A program made the translations under genes and the position numbers. Below the pieces are notes generated by a model. That model made no database searches. It saw only the letters and a list, made by a program, of their open reading frames with translations, and was not told the DNA's origin. From Bacillota bacterium (GTDB lineage: Bacteria > Bacillota > Clostridia > Lachnospirales > Bianqueaceae), in NCBI GenBank assembly GCA_017442735.1, contig JAFRZE010000044.1, forward strand, positions 1 through 44,368: 44,368 bases of DNA. Reading direction: 5' to 3'. The stretch's first letter is position 1. Each line of letters begins with the position of its first letter. This document shows positions 15,988-25,596 of this stretch, in pieces.

Positions 15988-17751
15988 ATGAAACGTACCG
16001 AGAACGTGACAAAAGTTTATGATCATTTCTACCGCTACCAGGAGATCGTCGACATCCTCAAGGCCTACACTGAGGAACATCCGGACCTTGCCAGCATGGA
16101 GAGCATCGGCACTACGCCTGAAGGACGTGAGATTTATGTCATCACCGTCACCGACCGCGCGGCCGGCGCGCCGGAAGACAAGCCCGCTTTCTTCGCGGAA
16201 GGCAACATCCACGCCGGCGAAGTGACCGGCTGCATGACCTGCATGTATCTGCTCGACGTCATCTTCTCGAATCTGGAAGATCCCTATATCAAGGAAATGC
16301 TGGGAAAATACACGATCTATGTCTTGCCGCGCGTCAGCCCCGACGGCTCCGAGCATTATCTCACGACGCCGGACTATGTGCGCTCCGTTCCGCGCATGTA
16401 TCCCTACGAAGATGAGATGCCCGGCCTCCAGCCTACCGACCTCGATGGCGACGGCGTCGTCCGTAAAATGCGTGTCCGTTCTCCCTACGGTATCTGGAAA
16501 GAGTCCGAAAGCGATCCCCGGGTCATGACCCGCCGCCGTCCGGACGAGACCACCGGCACCTTCTACAATGTCTATTCCGAAGGTCTGATCAAAGAGTTCG
16601 ACGGCGTCAATGTGATTTCGGCACCGGGCAAGTTCGGCAACGACTTCAACCGCAACTATCCCATCGGCTGGAAGCCCGAGCACGAGCAGCGCGGCGCCGG
16701 CGAGATCCCGCTTTCGAACCCCGAGACCCTGGCCAACACGAAATTTCTGCTCGCGCACCCCAACGTGTGCGCCGTGCTCGACATGCACACCATGGGCGGC
16801 CAGAACCTGTACACGCCCGGCTTCAAAACGCGCAAGGAGACCGAGCGCGCCGACATCCAGATCTACAAACAGCTCGGCGAAATGGCCAAAGAGGAAAACG
16901 GCTATCCCATCGTGAACGTGTTCGACGAGTACATGCCCGCCGGCTCGCAGGCGACCTACGGCGGCTTCGATGACTTTTGCCACTTTATCCTGGGCGTGCC
17001 CGCGTTCACGATCGAATGCTGGGACCTCGACGTGCGCGTCGGCCTGAAGCCGGTCTACCCGCCGAAGGACGAGGAGACCTGGGAAGAGCAGGAAGACGCC
17101 GCCCGCAAATACATCGAGTGGATCGACCGCGAACTGACCGGCGAGGAGCATGAACGCGCCATCCGCCCGTGGACGAAATTCGACCACCCGCAGCTCGGCG
17201 AAGTCGAGATCGGCGGCATCGACTACAAAACCGTCATCCAGAACCCGCCCATCAAATTCCTCGTACAGGAGCTCGAAAAACACACCCGCTTCATGCTGCG
17301 CTACATCCACACCCTGCCGCAGATCAGCTTCAGCAAAATCAACGTGACGCGCCTCGGCGCTGCCTCGGAAGAGGAAGATCTGTTCAAGCTGGAAGTGCAG
17401 GTGATGAACACCGGTTACCTGGCGACCTACGTCTTCAAAGAAGCCCTGAAAATGAAGAGCCTGAAACCGCTGACGCTGGAGATCGCGGCGGATGGGGCAG
17501 GTGCCGCCTCAGACTCTGAAGCCACTCCTGCTGTCCGCTTTATCGAAGGCAAAGCCAAGACCGAGATCGGCCAGCTGGAAGGCTTTTCCGGCCTCGGCGG
17601 CTACAACGGTGGTATGGGGGCCAGCACTTTCCAGAAAGATCCCTGCGAAAAGAAATTCAGCTTCATCCTGGCAGCCAAGCCGGGAACCAAACTTGCCCTC
17701 ACCGTTACAGGCGGCCGCAGCGGCAAGCTCGTAGGAAGCGTCGAACTGTAA
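15988..17751 (+). CDS. M14 family zinc carboxypeptidase
   Basis: A 587-residue metallopeptidase. Zinc ligands His75 and Glu78 lie in 'GNIHAGE', the third ligand His267 is in 'LDMHTMGG', the substrate-binding 'DFNRNYP' is at 219-225, and Glu343 in 'FTIECWDLD' is the likely catalytic glutamate. The peptidase domain fills about 1-380 and is followed by a C-terminal beta-rich region of about 200 residues. No signal peptide is seen, so it probably acts in the cytoplasm on imported peptides. AAGGAAGG precedes the ATG. The azlC start lies one base after its stop, which argues for co-expression with the amino-acid exporter. Confidence 0.9.
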   Translation: MKRTENVTKVYDHFYRYQEIVDILKAYTEEHPDLASMESIGTTPEGREIYVITVTDRAAGAPEDKPAFFAEGNIHAGEVTGCMTCMYLLDVIFSNLEDPYIKEMLGKYTIYVLPRVSPDGSEHYLTTPDYVRSVPRMYPYEDEMPGLQPTDLDGDGVVRKMRVRSPYGIWKESESDPRVMTRRRPDETTGTFYNVYSEGLIKEFDGVNVISAPGKFGNDFNRNYPIGWKPEHEQRGAGEIPLSNPETLANTKFLLAHPNVCAVLDMHTMGGQNLYTPGFKTRKETERADIQIYKQLGEMAKEENGYPIVNVFDEYMPAGSQATYGGFDDFCHFILGVPAFTIECWDLDVRVGLKPVYPPKDEETWEEQEDAARKYIEWIDRELTGEEHERAIRPWTKFDHPQLGEVEIGGIDYKTVIQNPPIKFLVQELEKHTRFMLRYIHTLPQISFSKINVTRLGAASEEEDLFKLEVQVMNTGYLATYVFKEALKMKSLKPLTLEIAADGAGAASDSEATPAVRFIEGKAKTEIGQLEGFSGLGGYNGGMGASTFQKDPCEKKFSFILAAKPGTKLALTVTGGRSGKLVGSVEL

Positions 17752-17752
17752 A

Positions 17753-18553
17753 ATGAGTCAAAAAGAAAGAAAACATATTACCAAAGAAATGAAAGATTTC
17801 TCGGACGGATGTCAGGACGGCCTGCCCATCGGGCTTGGGTACTTCCCGGTATCCTTCGCCTTTGGTATCCTGGCGGCGGAGGCCGGACTTTCCTGGTGGC
17901 AGGGGACGATGATCTCGCTGTTCAATCTGACATCCGCGGGCCAGTTCGCCGGCCTGACCATCATGGCAGCCGGTGGAACGCTTCTGGAAATGGCGATTTC
18001 CCAGTTTGTCATCAACCTGCGCTACAGCCTGATGTCCATTACGCTTTCGCAAAAAGTGGATAGCTCTGTCCACGGCATCTTTCGCTATCTCTTTCCCTAT
18101 AGCGTCACAGACGAGATCTTCGGCGTATCCAGTGCCCGTGCCAGCAAGGGAAAACCGGTCAGCTATCATTATTGGCGAGGTCTTCGCGTCTTACCAGTCG
18201 TCGGCTGGACACTGGGCACCCTCACCGGCGCACTGCTGGGCTCGGTACTCCCGCAGGATCTGATGAACGCGATGAGTTCCATGCTCTATGCTATGTTCAT
18301 CGCTATCATCATCCCGGTCGCGAAAAAAGACCGCCCGGTGCTGATCGCGATCATCCTGGCGGTTCTCTTAAGCTGTGGTTTTACCTTCCTGCCAAGCGCC
18401 GTTCCGGCGCTGGCGAAGCTGTCCATTTCCTCGGGAATGGCAGTCATCATTTGCGCGGTAGTAGCGTCGCTCATCGCGGCCGCCCTGTTCCCAGTAAAGG
18501 AAGAGGAGGAAAGCCTGGCAGATGACGCCGGAAGAGGGGAGGGGCGCTCATGA
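17753..18553 (+). CDS. azlC: Branched-chain amino acid exporter, large subunit AzlC
   Basis: A 266-residue membrane protein of the AzlC family. The family pattern 'DGLPIGLGYFPVSFAFG' near the N-terminus and 'NLRYSLMSITLSQ' after the third helix are clear. AzlC with AzlD exports leucine, isoleucine, valine and analogues. It starts one base after the carboxypeptidase stop and its own stop overlaps the azlD start by four bases (ATGA). Placement after two peptidases suggests that it relieves amino acid excess produced by peptide breakdown. Confidence 0.92.
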   Translation: MSQKERKHITKEMKDFSDGCQDGLPIGLGYFPVSFAFGILAAEAGLSWWQGTMISLFNLTSAGQFAGLTIMAAGGTLLEMAISQFVINLRYSLMSITLSQKVDSSVHGIFRYLFPYSVTDEIFGVSSARASKGKPVSYHYWRGLRVLPVVGWTLGTLTGALLGSVLPQDLMNAMSSMLYAMFIAIIIPVAKKDRPVLIAIILAVLLSCGFTFLPSAVPALAKLSISSGMAVIICAVVASLIAAALFPVKEEEESLADDAGRGEGRS

Positions 18554-18858
18554 AGCTCTCCGATTTCTTCCTCTATCTGCTGGTCATGGCCGGCGTCACC
18601 TACCTTGTCCGCGCAGTCCCGTTCGTTCTGATCCGACAGAAGATTAAAAGCCGATTTCTGAATTCTTTCCTTTACTATATTCCCTACACTGTCCTGGCTG
18701 CGATGACATTCCCCGCGATCTTCTTCTGCACCGATTCCGTTATCGCAGCGGCTATCGGCGCCGGCGTCGCGTTGGTCCTGTCGTATTTCGGCCAGAGCCT
18801 GCTGGTCGTGGCCGCCGCCTCGGCTGCCGCGATCTACCTGGCCGGCTTTATCTTCTAA
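18550..18858 (+). CDS. azlD: Branched-chain amino acid exporter, small subunit AzlD
   Basis: A 102-residue protein with four hydrophobic segments. The family motif 'VTYLVRAVPFVLI' is near the N-terminus and 'FLYYIPYTVLAAMTFPAIF' is in the middle. It partners AzlC. The start overlaps the azlC stop (ATGA), a coupled arrangement usual for this pair. It is the last gene of the operon; a terminator-like hairpin begins about 60 bases downstream. Confidence 0.92.
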   Translation: MKLSDFFLYLLVMAGVTYLVRAVPFVLIRQKIKSRFLNSFLYYIPYTVLAAMTFPAIFFCTDSVIAAAIGAGVALVLSYFGQSLLVVAAASAAAIYLAGFIF

Positions 18859-18870
18859 ATATATACCAGT

Positions 18871-19176
18871 TGCGTCTGATTTTGTTATTTCTCCAGATTT
18901 GATCCCAAATAGTTTCTTCGATGCGTCTAAAATGGATGGGTTTTCCATATTCAGACGCATCGATTTTTCATTTCAGACTAGATTAGCCATCGCTGTCTTC
19001 CGATAGAGGACATGTGTTGCTTTGGCGGAGACTTTTGCCTTTGTCAGATGCATGGAAGAGAAAAAACTCGGGAAATTCCTCATTTTCGTGCGTCTAAATC
19101 TGAAATCGATAGATTCTCAGACGCAGTCATCAAGGGAATTTCGTCTAAATCTGACTTATCACACATTTCAGACGCA
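18871..19176 (+). repeat. Structured element A: GCGTCT/AGACGC hairpin cluster, left copy
   Basis: About 306 bases containing at least three hairpins with the same arms: 18919-18962 (CGATGCGTCT/AGACGCATCG), 19089-19125 (TGCGTCT/AGACGCA) and 19142-19174 (CGTCT/AGACG), plus an unpaired TGCGTCTGAT at 18871. The reverse complement of 26086-25770 aligns with it in the same order. Over the first 97 bases there are no gaps and about two thirds identity by eye, and the last 90 bases also align without gaps. It fills the gap between azlD and the 945-aa gene. I recognise no named element. Confidence 0.8.
18919..18970 (+). terminator. Probable terminator of the peptidase-azlCD operon
   Basis: The first hairpin of element A has a 10-bp stem CGATGCGTCT/AGACGCATCG with an inner ATGGA/TCCAT pairing, and is followed by ATTTTTCATTT. 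It lies 60 bases after azlD and could end that transcript. The same arms in the right-hand copy are not followed by a T-run in this orientation. Confidence 0.5.
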
Positions 19177-19222
19177 ATAATCCATTTGAATTGTTTTTTA
19201 TGATATGAGAAGTGTTAGTCAC

Positions 19223-19258
19223 AAAAAACCTCCCCCTAATTCTATCTTTAGGAGGAGG
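19223..19258 (-). terminator. Rho-independent terminator of the 945-aa gene
   Basis: On the minus strand CCTCCTCCTAA pairs with TTAGGGGGAGG (one G-U pair) around an 8-base loop, followed by TTTTTT. It lies 57 bases after the stop codon at 19316. Confidence 0.85.
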
Positions 19259-19315
19259 CTTTAGATTATGAGAAAAGAGCAATGTTTATAAAGTGTCGGA
19301 AATCATTCCATCCCA

Positions 19316-22153
19316 TCAGCCCATCTTCGGTCCCTGAAGTTCTTCTTTCGGCTGGTTTTCCTTGACCGGCATCTCGTCGTCGTAGTCGCTGCCATTATCA
19401 ACGGCAATGTAATTCTCATTGTCGAAGGGATTCTCGATCTCATGTACATTTTGGGCTTCGTTCTCGGGGATCTGCGGCGCCGCTTCGTTCTGGATCTGCT
19501 CCATCACCTGAGCCCCTTTCAGAGCGAGAGGTTTGGCAGTATACTCACGGCTCTTCAGCGTATTCAGCAACTGGCCTTCCGGCTGCAGGAACAGCTGGTT
19601 GTCCTCGATGATCGTATCCGCGATCTGGCCAAGGGTGTCATCGGTCTTCGCGCTGCTCATCTGACCGATCGCGACCGGAACATTCTTCAGCAGGCTTTGG
19701 ACACCGGGCTGGAAAATACCGGCTTCCGCTCCGGACATGAACTGTGGAGCCCGAAGGATCTCGTTGATATAGCGGTTATCCGTCTTTTCGTATTCGTCCT
19801 TCTGATGATTGATCGTCGCGTTGGCGATGCGGCTCTTCAGGATCGTTTTCAGGCATTCGGTCTTCTCCTCGGTTCCAAGCGTGGTGCCGTTCTTGTCCGC
19901 CTCGGCAAGTTTAACCGTCGCCTTTTTGGCTTCCTCGTCGAGCTGGCTGATCTTTGCCATACCTTTAAGCGTTTTGAGCTCCGATTCCTTGAGACCGTAG
20001 TCCTTCATCGCCATCGACTTGAGCTGAGGATCACGCTCCAGCATTTCCCCGAGCTTGCCGGCCGCGTTCATAAAGCGCATATACTCGCTCTTGTCGGGGT
20101 CCATATTATGAATAGCAACATCCCTTGTGATATCGCTGATACTGGCGGCAAGGTGTTTGGCAAGAGGCGCTTTATCACCCGCCTGATATTTTTTCAGCAC
20201 ATCCGCTGCCGTCTCACGGGCAGGCTTCACTGCGTTCTCAAACGTTTTATCCAGGTTCGCGCGGGAATGTGAGAGGAAAAAGTCGATCGAATGGTTCGTG
20301 GAAGCTGCTCCGCAAAGGACTTTTTTGGCATCTTCCGCGGAATATCCCATTTTCTGAATGTTACCTTCGATCGTGCCTGCGAGCTGCGGATTATTGTGAA
20401 GGAAATTCTTATCCGCGTAGCCGGGCAGACGGGAAATACCCATGGCCAATGAACAGAACTCATCCTCCGAAACTTCCTTTCCTCCGATCTTCACGTTGGA
20501 AAGATCGATATCAACCGGACGAAGAACAGCAAAGGAATCAGCGTTATACATATTTGTTTTGAGCATATCCTCCCGCATCTGCGGATTGACTCCATAGATC
20601 GACTTGAATTTTTCATCTCCGATAGACAGACAATCAACTGCTTCCTGAGCGGATTTCAGCGCTTTGTCTTTGGCTTCCTGCATCCGTTTCTCGCCGGTCA
20701 TTCGTCTTTCGTCAATACCCGTTTTGGGACGATCCTTTTCGATCTTTTTCGCGTCCGCGAGGAATTCATCACGTTTGGCTTTCGCCTCATTGTAGGCATT
20801 CATTCTGGCTTGCGCACGGCTGCTGATGCCGGAGAACAGTCTGGTGAAGAAGCCTGGCCGGACGGGTTCCGGATAGGGGCAGAACTGTTCGGCACTAAGA
20901 GGCTTCGAGTACTTCAGTTCGGTGTTTTGAATCAGATCGCCTGCCTTTGAATTCAGTTGAAGCTGTACGGGACGGGTGTCGCCTGCAGGATAGGCAAACA
21001 TGTTTCCTTTCTGAATTTCTTTAAAGAACTCGACCGAATTACGTTCGATGCCTGCTTCTTCCAGGCTCATCATCCGCTTTGTCCCGGTCGAATCTTCACG
21101 GATCGTAAAAATACGCGGCGTACCGTCGGGCATCTTGTCATAGTGACCATCTTCACGAAGGGAAAGGCCAAGGGCATATTCAAAAGAATCCGTACGTAAT
21201 ACCAGCAGTCCCAGATCATCTTCCGTATATTCCTTTTGGCCGGCGGGAGTCCCCTCGCTGACAGGCTGCATGTTCTGGGTGCACTCGCGGCGGCGATACA
21301 GCGGTTCCTGATAACGGCCGTACAGAGCCTGGTCAAGATTCTGGTGATCCGGTTGCTTTTTGACGAACTCATCCAGCTTGTCCTCAAAAGCGCCGCCGTG
21401 TCCCTGATCCAGCAGACTGATATAACGGTTCCTCGCGTTTTCTTCCTGGATCATGGCGTCATCTATCGGGGCTTCCTGCACCAGGGGATCTACAAGGAAA
21501 TTCGGAAGTGCGTTCTCCTGCAGGAAGGCACGGAACGTACGATCCTCAAGCAGCTGCCGGGTCCGGCTCTCCAGCTGACCTTCGGTGATCTGTGTATTGT
21601 CGATGTTCGCGCGGCGTCCTCTCTGCGCGTTCGCCAGCTGGCGCGCGGCGATGATGCGGGCAAGATAGCGATCCGGCTCATAGGTATTGTCCTTCAGCTC
21701 GGCCTTGGCCTCATCGATCCACTGGGTCGCCGTCTTGGACGGGCCATGGGCATCCAGCACCTCCTGTCCCTGATCGGCAGGTCTGGACCAGAGGTCGCGG
21801 AACTGCTCGAAGGCGGGATCGTCCTGCTCCTCCGGATAGTTCTGGAGATACTCATTGTACATCCGCTCAAAGTCACGAATATTATCCGCGAGCTCGTTGA
21901 TCCCCTTATAGGCGGACTCGTCATCGTGATAAAAGCGGCTCTGCGCGTTGCTGCGGATACCGTTCTGGATGGACTCCAGCTTATTGACGATCTCCCCGAG
22001 GGCGAAGGACTTGTCCTCATCCCCCCGGATCTGTCCGTCTCGTTGCTGGAAGGAATTGAGCATCTGATCAAAATAGCTGATCTCCGGAGAATCCGTCAGG
22101 TAAAGGTTGGTGAAGTGGGTGGCTTTCTGAAGTGAAGTATAATATTTCGGCAT
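19316..22153 (-). CDS. 945-residue hydrophilic protein of unknown function
   Basis: Not recognised as a named family. 945 residues, strongly charged, mostly helical by composition, with no signal peptide, membrane helix or catalytic motif that I can identify. A segment near residues 160-220 beginning 'LARIIAARQLANAQRG' and ending 'DRTFRAFLQ', then 'LLDQGHGGAFE', resembles a motif I associate with large uncharacterised Clostridia proteins. It also resembles part of the 499-aa protein at the other end of this window. The C-terminal 60 residues are acidic and Pro/Asn-rich, probably disordered. ATG 22153 follows AGGAG at good spacing; 35 upstream codons are open but lie across the promoter. It has its own promoter and terminator and is divergent from the TIR gene, with 190 bases between starts. 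Confidence 0.8.
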   Translation of the reverse strand: MPKYYTSLQKATHFTNLYLTDSPEISYFDQMLNSFQQRDGQIRGDEDKSFALGEIVNKLESIQNGIRSNAQSRFYHDDESAYKGINELADNIRDFERMYNEYLQNYPEEQDDPAFEQFRDLWSRPADQGQEVLDAHGPSKTATQWIDEAKAELKDNTYEPDRYLARIIAARQLANAQRGRRANIDNTQITEGQLESRTRQLLEDRTFRAFLQENALPNFLVDPLVQEAPIDDAMIQEENARNRYISLLDQGHGGAFEDKLDEFVKKQPDHQNLDQALYGRYQEPLYRRRECTQNMQPVSEGTPAGQKEYTEDDLGLLVLRTDSFEYALGLSLREDGHYDKMPDGTPRIFTIREDSTGTKRMMSLEEAGIERNSVEFFKEIQKGNMFAYPAGDTRPVQLQLNSKAGDLIQNTELKYSKPLSAEQFCPYPEPVRPGFFTRLFSGISSRAQARMNAYNEAKAKRDEFLADAKKIEKDRPKTGIDERRMTGEKRMQEAKDKALKSAQEAVDCLSIGDEKFKSIYGVNPQMREDMLKTNMYNADSFAVLRPVDIDLSNVKIGGKEVSEDEFCSLAMGISRLPGYADKNFLHNNPQLAGTIEGNIQKMGYSAEDAKKVLCGAASTNHSIDFFLSHSRANLDKTFENAVKPARETAADVLKKYQAGDKAPLAKHLAASISDITRDVAIHNMDPDKSEYMRFMNAAGKLGEMLERDPQLKSMAMKDYGLKESELKTLKGMAKISQLDEEAKKATVKLAEADKNGTTLGTEEKTECLKTILKSRIANATINHQKDEYEKTDNRYINEILRAPQFMSGAEAGIFQPGVQSLLKNVPVAIGQMSSAKTDDTLGQIADTIIEDNQLFLQPEGQLLNTLKSREYTAKPLALKGAQVMEQIQNEAAPQIPENEAQNVHEIENPFDNENYIAVDNGSDYDDEMPVKENQPKEELQGPKMG

Positions 22154-22183
22154 GACTTTGCTCCTGTTTCGTAGTATGACTGT

Positions 22184-22212
22184 ATTGTACAACAATCCTG
22201 TTTTCTGCGCAA
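22184..22212 (-). promoter_or_regulatory. Promoter for the 945-aa gene
   Basis: On the minus strand TTGCGC, a 17-base spacer and TACAAT, about 30 bases upstream of ATG 22153. It forms a divergent pair with the TIR promoter. Confidence 0.65.
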
Positions 22213-22253
22213 TAATATGCGAAGGATTGGCATAAACGCGGCATAACATCCGC

Positions 22254-22266
22254 ATCAACCGGACGA
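22254..22266 (+). promoter_or_regulatory. Copy of the dispersed 13-mer ATCAACCGGACGA, in the divergent promoter region
   Basis: This exact 13-mer sits 15 bases upstream of the TIR -35 box, between the two divergent promoters. Related copies occur at 12900-12913 (reverse), 13171-13184, 13201-13214, 29873-29886 (one mismatch), 32251-32264 and 33434-33446 (one mismatch). It may be a regulator site or a fragment of a dispersed repeat. Confidence 0.5.
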
Positions 22267-22280
22267 CGGTAAACTTGCAA

Positions 22281-22309
22281 TTGCATTCCCTCAGGATGAT
22301 TAGTATAAT
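22281..22309 (+). promoter_or_regulatory. Promoter for the TIR gene
   Basis: TTGCAT, a 17-base spacer and a perfect TATAAT, 35 bases upstream of ATG 22344. The -10 box is ideal and the -35 box weak. Confidence 0.7.
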
Positions 22310-22343
22310 GAAACCATCAAAAAGTTCCCAAAGGAGCCCTTCG

Positions 22344-25300
22344 ATGGACCTTCATTATAATGCCTTTATCTCTTATAAACATGCCCCGGCTGATATCGCG
22401 GTCGCCAAAGACATCCAGCATCAGCTGGAGCATTTTCATGTCCCGAAAGCAATCCGCGCCAAGACCGGCAGAAACAAGATCGAGCGCATCTTCCGCGACC
22501 AGGAAGAGCTCCCTATCACGAGCGACCTGAACAACGACATCGCCTACGCCCTGGAGGACGCGGAATTCCTGATCGTCATCTGTTCCAGCTCTACGAAACT
22601 CTCCACCTGGGTCCCGCGCGAGATCGCGAAATTCCTCGAGACGCATGACCGTAATCATGTCCTGACGGTCCTGGTGGACGGCGAGCCGAACGACGTGATC
22701 CCCGAGATCCTCCGCAAGGAAGTCACCACGGTCATAGACGAGAATGGCAATCCGACCGAGCAGATTCGTGTTTTCGAGCCACTTTCCTGCGATTACCGCG
22801 AAGGCATCCGACAGGCCAGAAAAACCGAAATCCCGCGCCTCGCCGCGGCGCTTCTCGGATGTTCCTACGACGAGCTCGTCATGCGAGCCCGACAGTACAA
22901 AATGCGCCGCCTGACAGCGATCGGAAGCGTGATCGGCGTTCTCGCAGCGGGCTTTATCGCGTATCTTCTCTGGAGCAATCACCAGATCCAACAGAACCTC
23001 CGGCAAGCCCAGATCAACCAGTCTGTCTACCTTGCGAACGAAGCGTCCGACGCACTGGACAACGAAAACCGGATCCTGGCGGTCCAGCTCGCTATGGCAG
23101 CGCTGCCTTCGGAGGACCGCCCCGACTGGCCCTATGTCCCGGAAGCCGAATATGTGCTGCAGCGCGCCATCGACGCGTATGGGACACAAACGACCGATAC
23201 CACGGATTACGCCGCCGTCTGGAACATGACCATGCGCGGCACGATCAAGGATTATCTCACCTCTAAAGAGGACAGAGCCATTCTTGCCTATGACTCGACC
23301 GGAGACATCGCCGCCTGGGATCTGGATACGTACGAGGAACGCTATCGTCTGCAGACAGGGCAGGATATCCAGCAGTTCTGGTATCTGAAAGGACATTATC
23401 TCGCGGTGGCCTCGTATGATGGATTGATGGTCCTGAATTCCACGACAGGTGAGACCATCTGGACATACAATGGCCTGAACGGCGATTCGTCAGCCCCAGG
23501 CTTGGCCAAGTATTATCCGGTCGAACAAGGTATTTACATTCTGAATGTCATCTACAGTGATCTGGAATTCTCGCTGAATGTCTGTCTGGCGGACTTGTCC
23601 TCAGGCGAGATCCTTTTCCAAAGCGAGACCATTTCTGTAAACAGTCCGCATAAAGAGATGTGCCTTACCGAAGACGGGCGATATCTGATCTTCGCGGACA
23701 AGAAAGACGGCATACTGATTTTCTATCGGTGTGATCTGCAAAGCGGGGAGATAAAAAAGATTCCGCTGGATAGAGATTATGTGGAAATAGCTTCCGTAAA
23801 AGCGGTCGATCAGGACCATATCATCATATACGGAACCGATGATCAAAGTGGTGGAGACTATGATGTTTACGGCTTTATGGTCATCCTGCAGGATCTGAAT
23901 GCCAGAGTGGACTGCTATGATTATCTGACTGGAGAGACGATCTGGAACAGCGGCTTCACTGGACGAGGGCTGACATACCTGAAAAGCGATGAGTGCACCT
24001 TTGTCATGGATTATACGGACGTGTTTGGAGAAGATCATTCATTGTTCACCGTTCTTTTTGCTGGAGAGATCCATGCCTTTGACCGCCGGGACGGCAGTGT
24101 CTACTTCGAAACCGAGACGGACGACAGTATGGTGATGGCAGTGGCCCTGGTCGATCAATCGGGGATCCTCGCAGTTCTGGAAAATGGCTATATTTCCAGT
24201 ATCATGTTCGATCGGGACATACATTCCTGCACGACCGCTTTTAAGAAAAACATCTTAAACGCCGTCGGCTTCCATTCGTCAAGAACAGACCTGGCAGGAT
24301 TTGTTGTCCAGCCAGACTATAACACACTCCAGATCTTCGACCATCTTTATGACGAAGATTTCCAATATTCTGAAGATGCAAAAGCATATCCGTCTACGTG
24401 TTCCATGCTGGTCGGTGAATCCTATACAGCCGTCCTCTATGTGGATGCTGAAGATGAAAACAGGATTCTGATCGACCTGTGTGATCTTGAGACTAAAACG
24501 GTGGTAAAACAGTTCACACTTCAGAAAGAAAACTTTATACCCAAATTAGTAGGCTTTGGTGAAGGAGAGCGTTATCTGTACCTTGATGACTGGTCAGGAG
24601 ACGGCAAGCTTTATATCCTGGATACGGCGGTCGATTCTGAAATTGACCAGCAGGAAGTCGTCCTGAAACAGATGATTCCCCGCGGATCGGAAACGATCGT
24701 AAGCATACAAAGCGGCTTCCTGTTCTGTGATGCATACGATTATTCATACGATCATAATGACATCGGCGTGGCGGTCTTCCGGCTTTCAGACAATGGATTA
24801 CCTGAAAATCCGGAAGTCACATTTGCACCTCACGAAGTGATGAGCGCCAGAGAGTTTGCACAGTCCGGGAAAACCATTGTGGACGAAAACGGCCTTTTCA
24901 TGGTCATGTCCGGTACGAAAGAAGGTCAGGAAGATATGCAGTCGATCGTGTACCGGGTGGGGGACGCAAGCTACATCGATCAGGGGAATATTTTCCCGGA
25001 AGCCAGCAAAAAGATCGACACCCTGAAGAAAGAAAAGTATGAGCCGTCTGATCCCTGTCTAGCCCTCTCAGACAACAGTTCCGTCGCCGTTTTCAACTAT
25101 GACGCGCAGCTGCTGTATCGAATCGAAGATTCTACCAGAACAGTCATGGGAATGAAGTTCTATACGGATCCCAAGACAAAACAGGATACTCTATTGGTCG
25201 CCTATTCTGACCACAAGGCAGATCGTTTCCTGGCAGCGGATGGCAGTTTCCTTGGAAGCTTTGCTCTCAACTATTACTCCGAAGGTACCACAACGCCCCA

Positions 25301-25580
25301 AATGTCGTGGACATTCACGAATGACATGCTGATCATGCAGATGGATGACGTCATCAATATCATCGATCTGGATGGGTGGGAAATGGTCGGAGCAATGAAA
25401 AATACGCTCGGATACTCGGGCACGCAGGATCTCTTCATTAAAGCCTATTATTCCGGCGGTACAGAAACCCTTCAGTACTTCCCGCGCTATACGCTCGACA
25501 ACCTGCTTGAGAAAGCAGAAACTTTCCTCCGGGGAGCCACAATGACCGACGGCGAAAAAGCCCGCTACGGAATTGAATAG
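22344..25580 (+). CDS. Membrane-anchored TIR domain / beta-propeller protein
   Basis: 1078 residues. TIR domain at about 1-130: 'YNAFISYKH' is the first strand and 'STWVPREIAKFLE' carries the putative NADase Glu93 after Trp89. A basic stretch 'RARQYKMRR' precedes a single membrane helix at 190-210, so by the positive-inside rule the TIR domain should be cytoplasmic and the rest outside. A helical linker (about 213-290) leads into some 770 residues of WD40/PQQ-like repeats with recurring 'LDLxTGE'-type turns. Bacterial TIR domains often cleave NAD+ in phage defence, though some are scaffolds. ATG 22344 follows AAAGGAG; the open frame upstream spans the promoter. It is divergent from the 945-aa gene and ends at a strong terminator. 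Confidence 0.85.
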   Translation: MDLHYNAFISYKHAPADIAVAKDIQHQLEHFHVPKAIRAKTGRNKIERIFRDQEELPITSDLNNDIAYALEDAEFLIVICSSSTKLSTWVPREIAKFLETHDRNHVLTVLVDGEPNDVIPEILRKEVTTVIDENGNPTEQIRVFEPLSCDYREGIRQARKTEIPRLAAALLGCSYDELVMRARQYKMRRLTAIGSVIGVLAAGFIAYLLWSNHQIQQNLRQAQINQSVYLANEASDALDNENRILAVQLAMAALPSEDRPDWPYVPEAEYVLQRAIDAYGTQTTDTTDYAAVWNMTMRGTIKDYLTSKEDRAILAYDSTGDIAAWDLDTYEERYRLQTGQDIQQFWYLKGHYLAVASYDGLMVLNSTTGETIWTYNGLNGDSSAPGLAKYYPVEQGIYILNVIYSDLEFSLNVCLADLSSGEILFQSETISVNSPHKEMCLTEDGRYLIFADKKDGILIFYRCDLQSGEIKKIPLDRDYVEIASVKAVDQDHIIIYGTDDQSGGDYDVYGFMVILQDLNARVDCYDYLTGETIWNSGFTGRGLTYLKSDECTFVMDYTDVFGEDHSLFTVLFAGEIHAFDRRDGSVYFETETDDSMVMAVALVDQSGILAVLENGYISSIMFDRDIHSCTTAFKKNILNAVGFHSSRTDLAGFVVQPDYNTLQIFDHLYDEDFQYSEDAKAYPSTCSMLVGESYTAVLYVDAEDENRILIDLCDLETKTVVKQFTLQKENFIPKLVGFGEGERYLYLDDWSGDGKLYILDTAVDSEIDQQEVVLKQMIPRGSETIVSIQSGFLFCDAYDYSYDHNDIGVAVFRLSDNGLPENPEVTFAPHEVMSAREFAQSGKTIVDENGLFMVMSGTKEGQEDMQSIVYRVGDASYIDQGNIFPEASKKIDTLKKEKYEPSDPCLALSDNSSVAVFNYDAQLLYRIEDSTRTVMGMKFYTDPKTKQDTLLVAYSDHKADRFLAADGSFLGSFALNYYSEGTTTPQMSWTFTNDMLIMQMDDVINIIDLDGWEMVGAMKNTLGYSGTQDLFIKAYYSGGTETLQYFPRYTLDNLLEKAETFLRGATMTDGEKARYGIE

Positions 25581-25596
25581 TAAGGCTGTGTTAAAA

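Noticed and set aside
15946-17310. 454-residue minus-strand frame opposite the carboxypeptidase
   Set aside because: Shadow frame in GC-rich coding DNA; the plus strand has the complete M14 active site.
19012-19203. Frame across element A, with a similar peptide ('FRASxSxxxxFSDAV') on the minus strand of element B
   Set aside because: The likeness follows from the shared GCGTCT/AGACGC boxes. The longer frames are not preserved between the copies and there is no ribosome site, so a structured DNA or RNA element is the simpler reading. A conserved-peptide explanation is not fully excluded.
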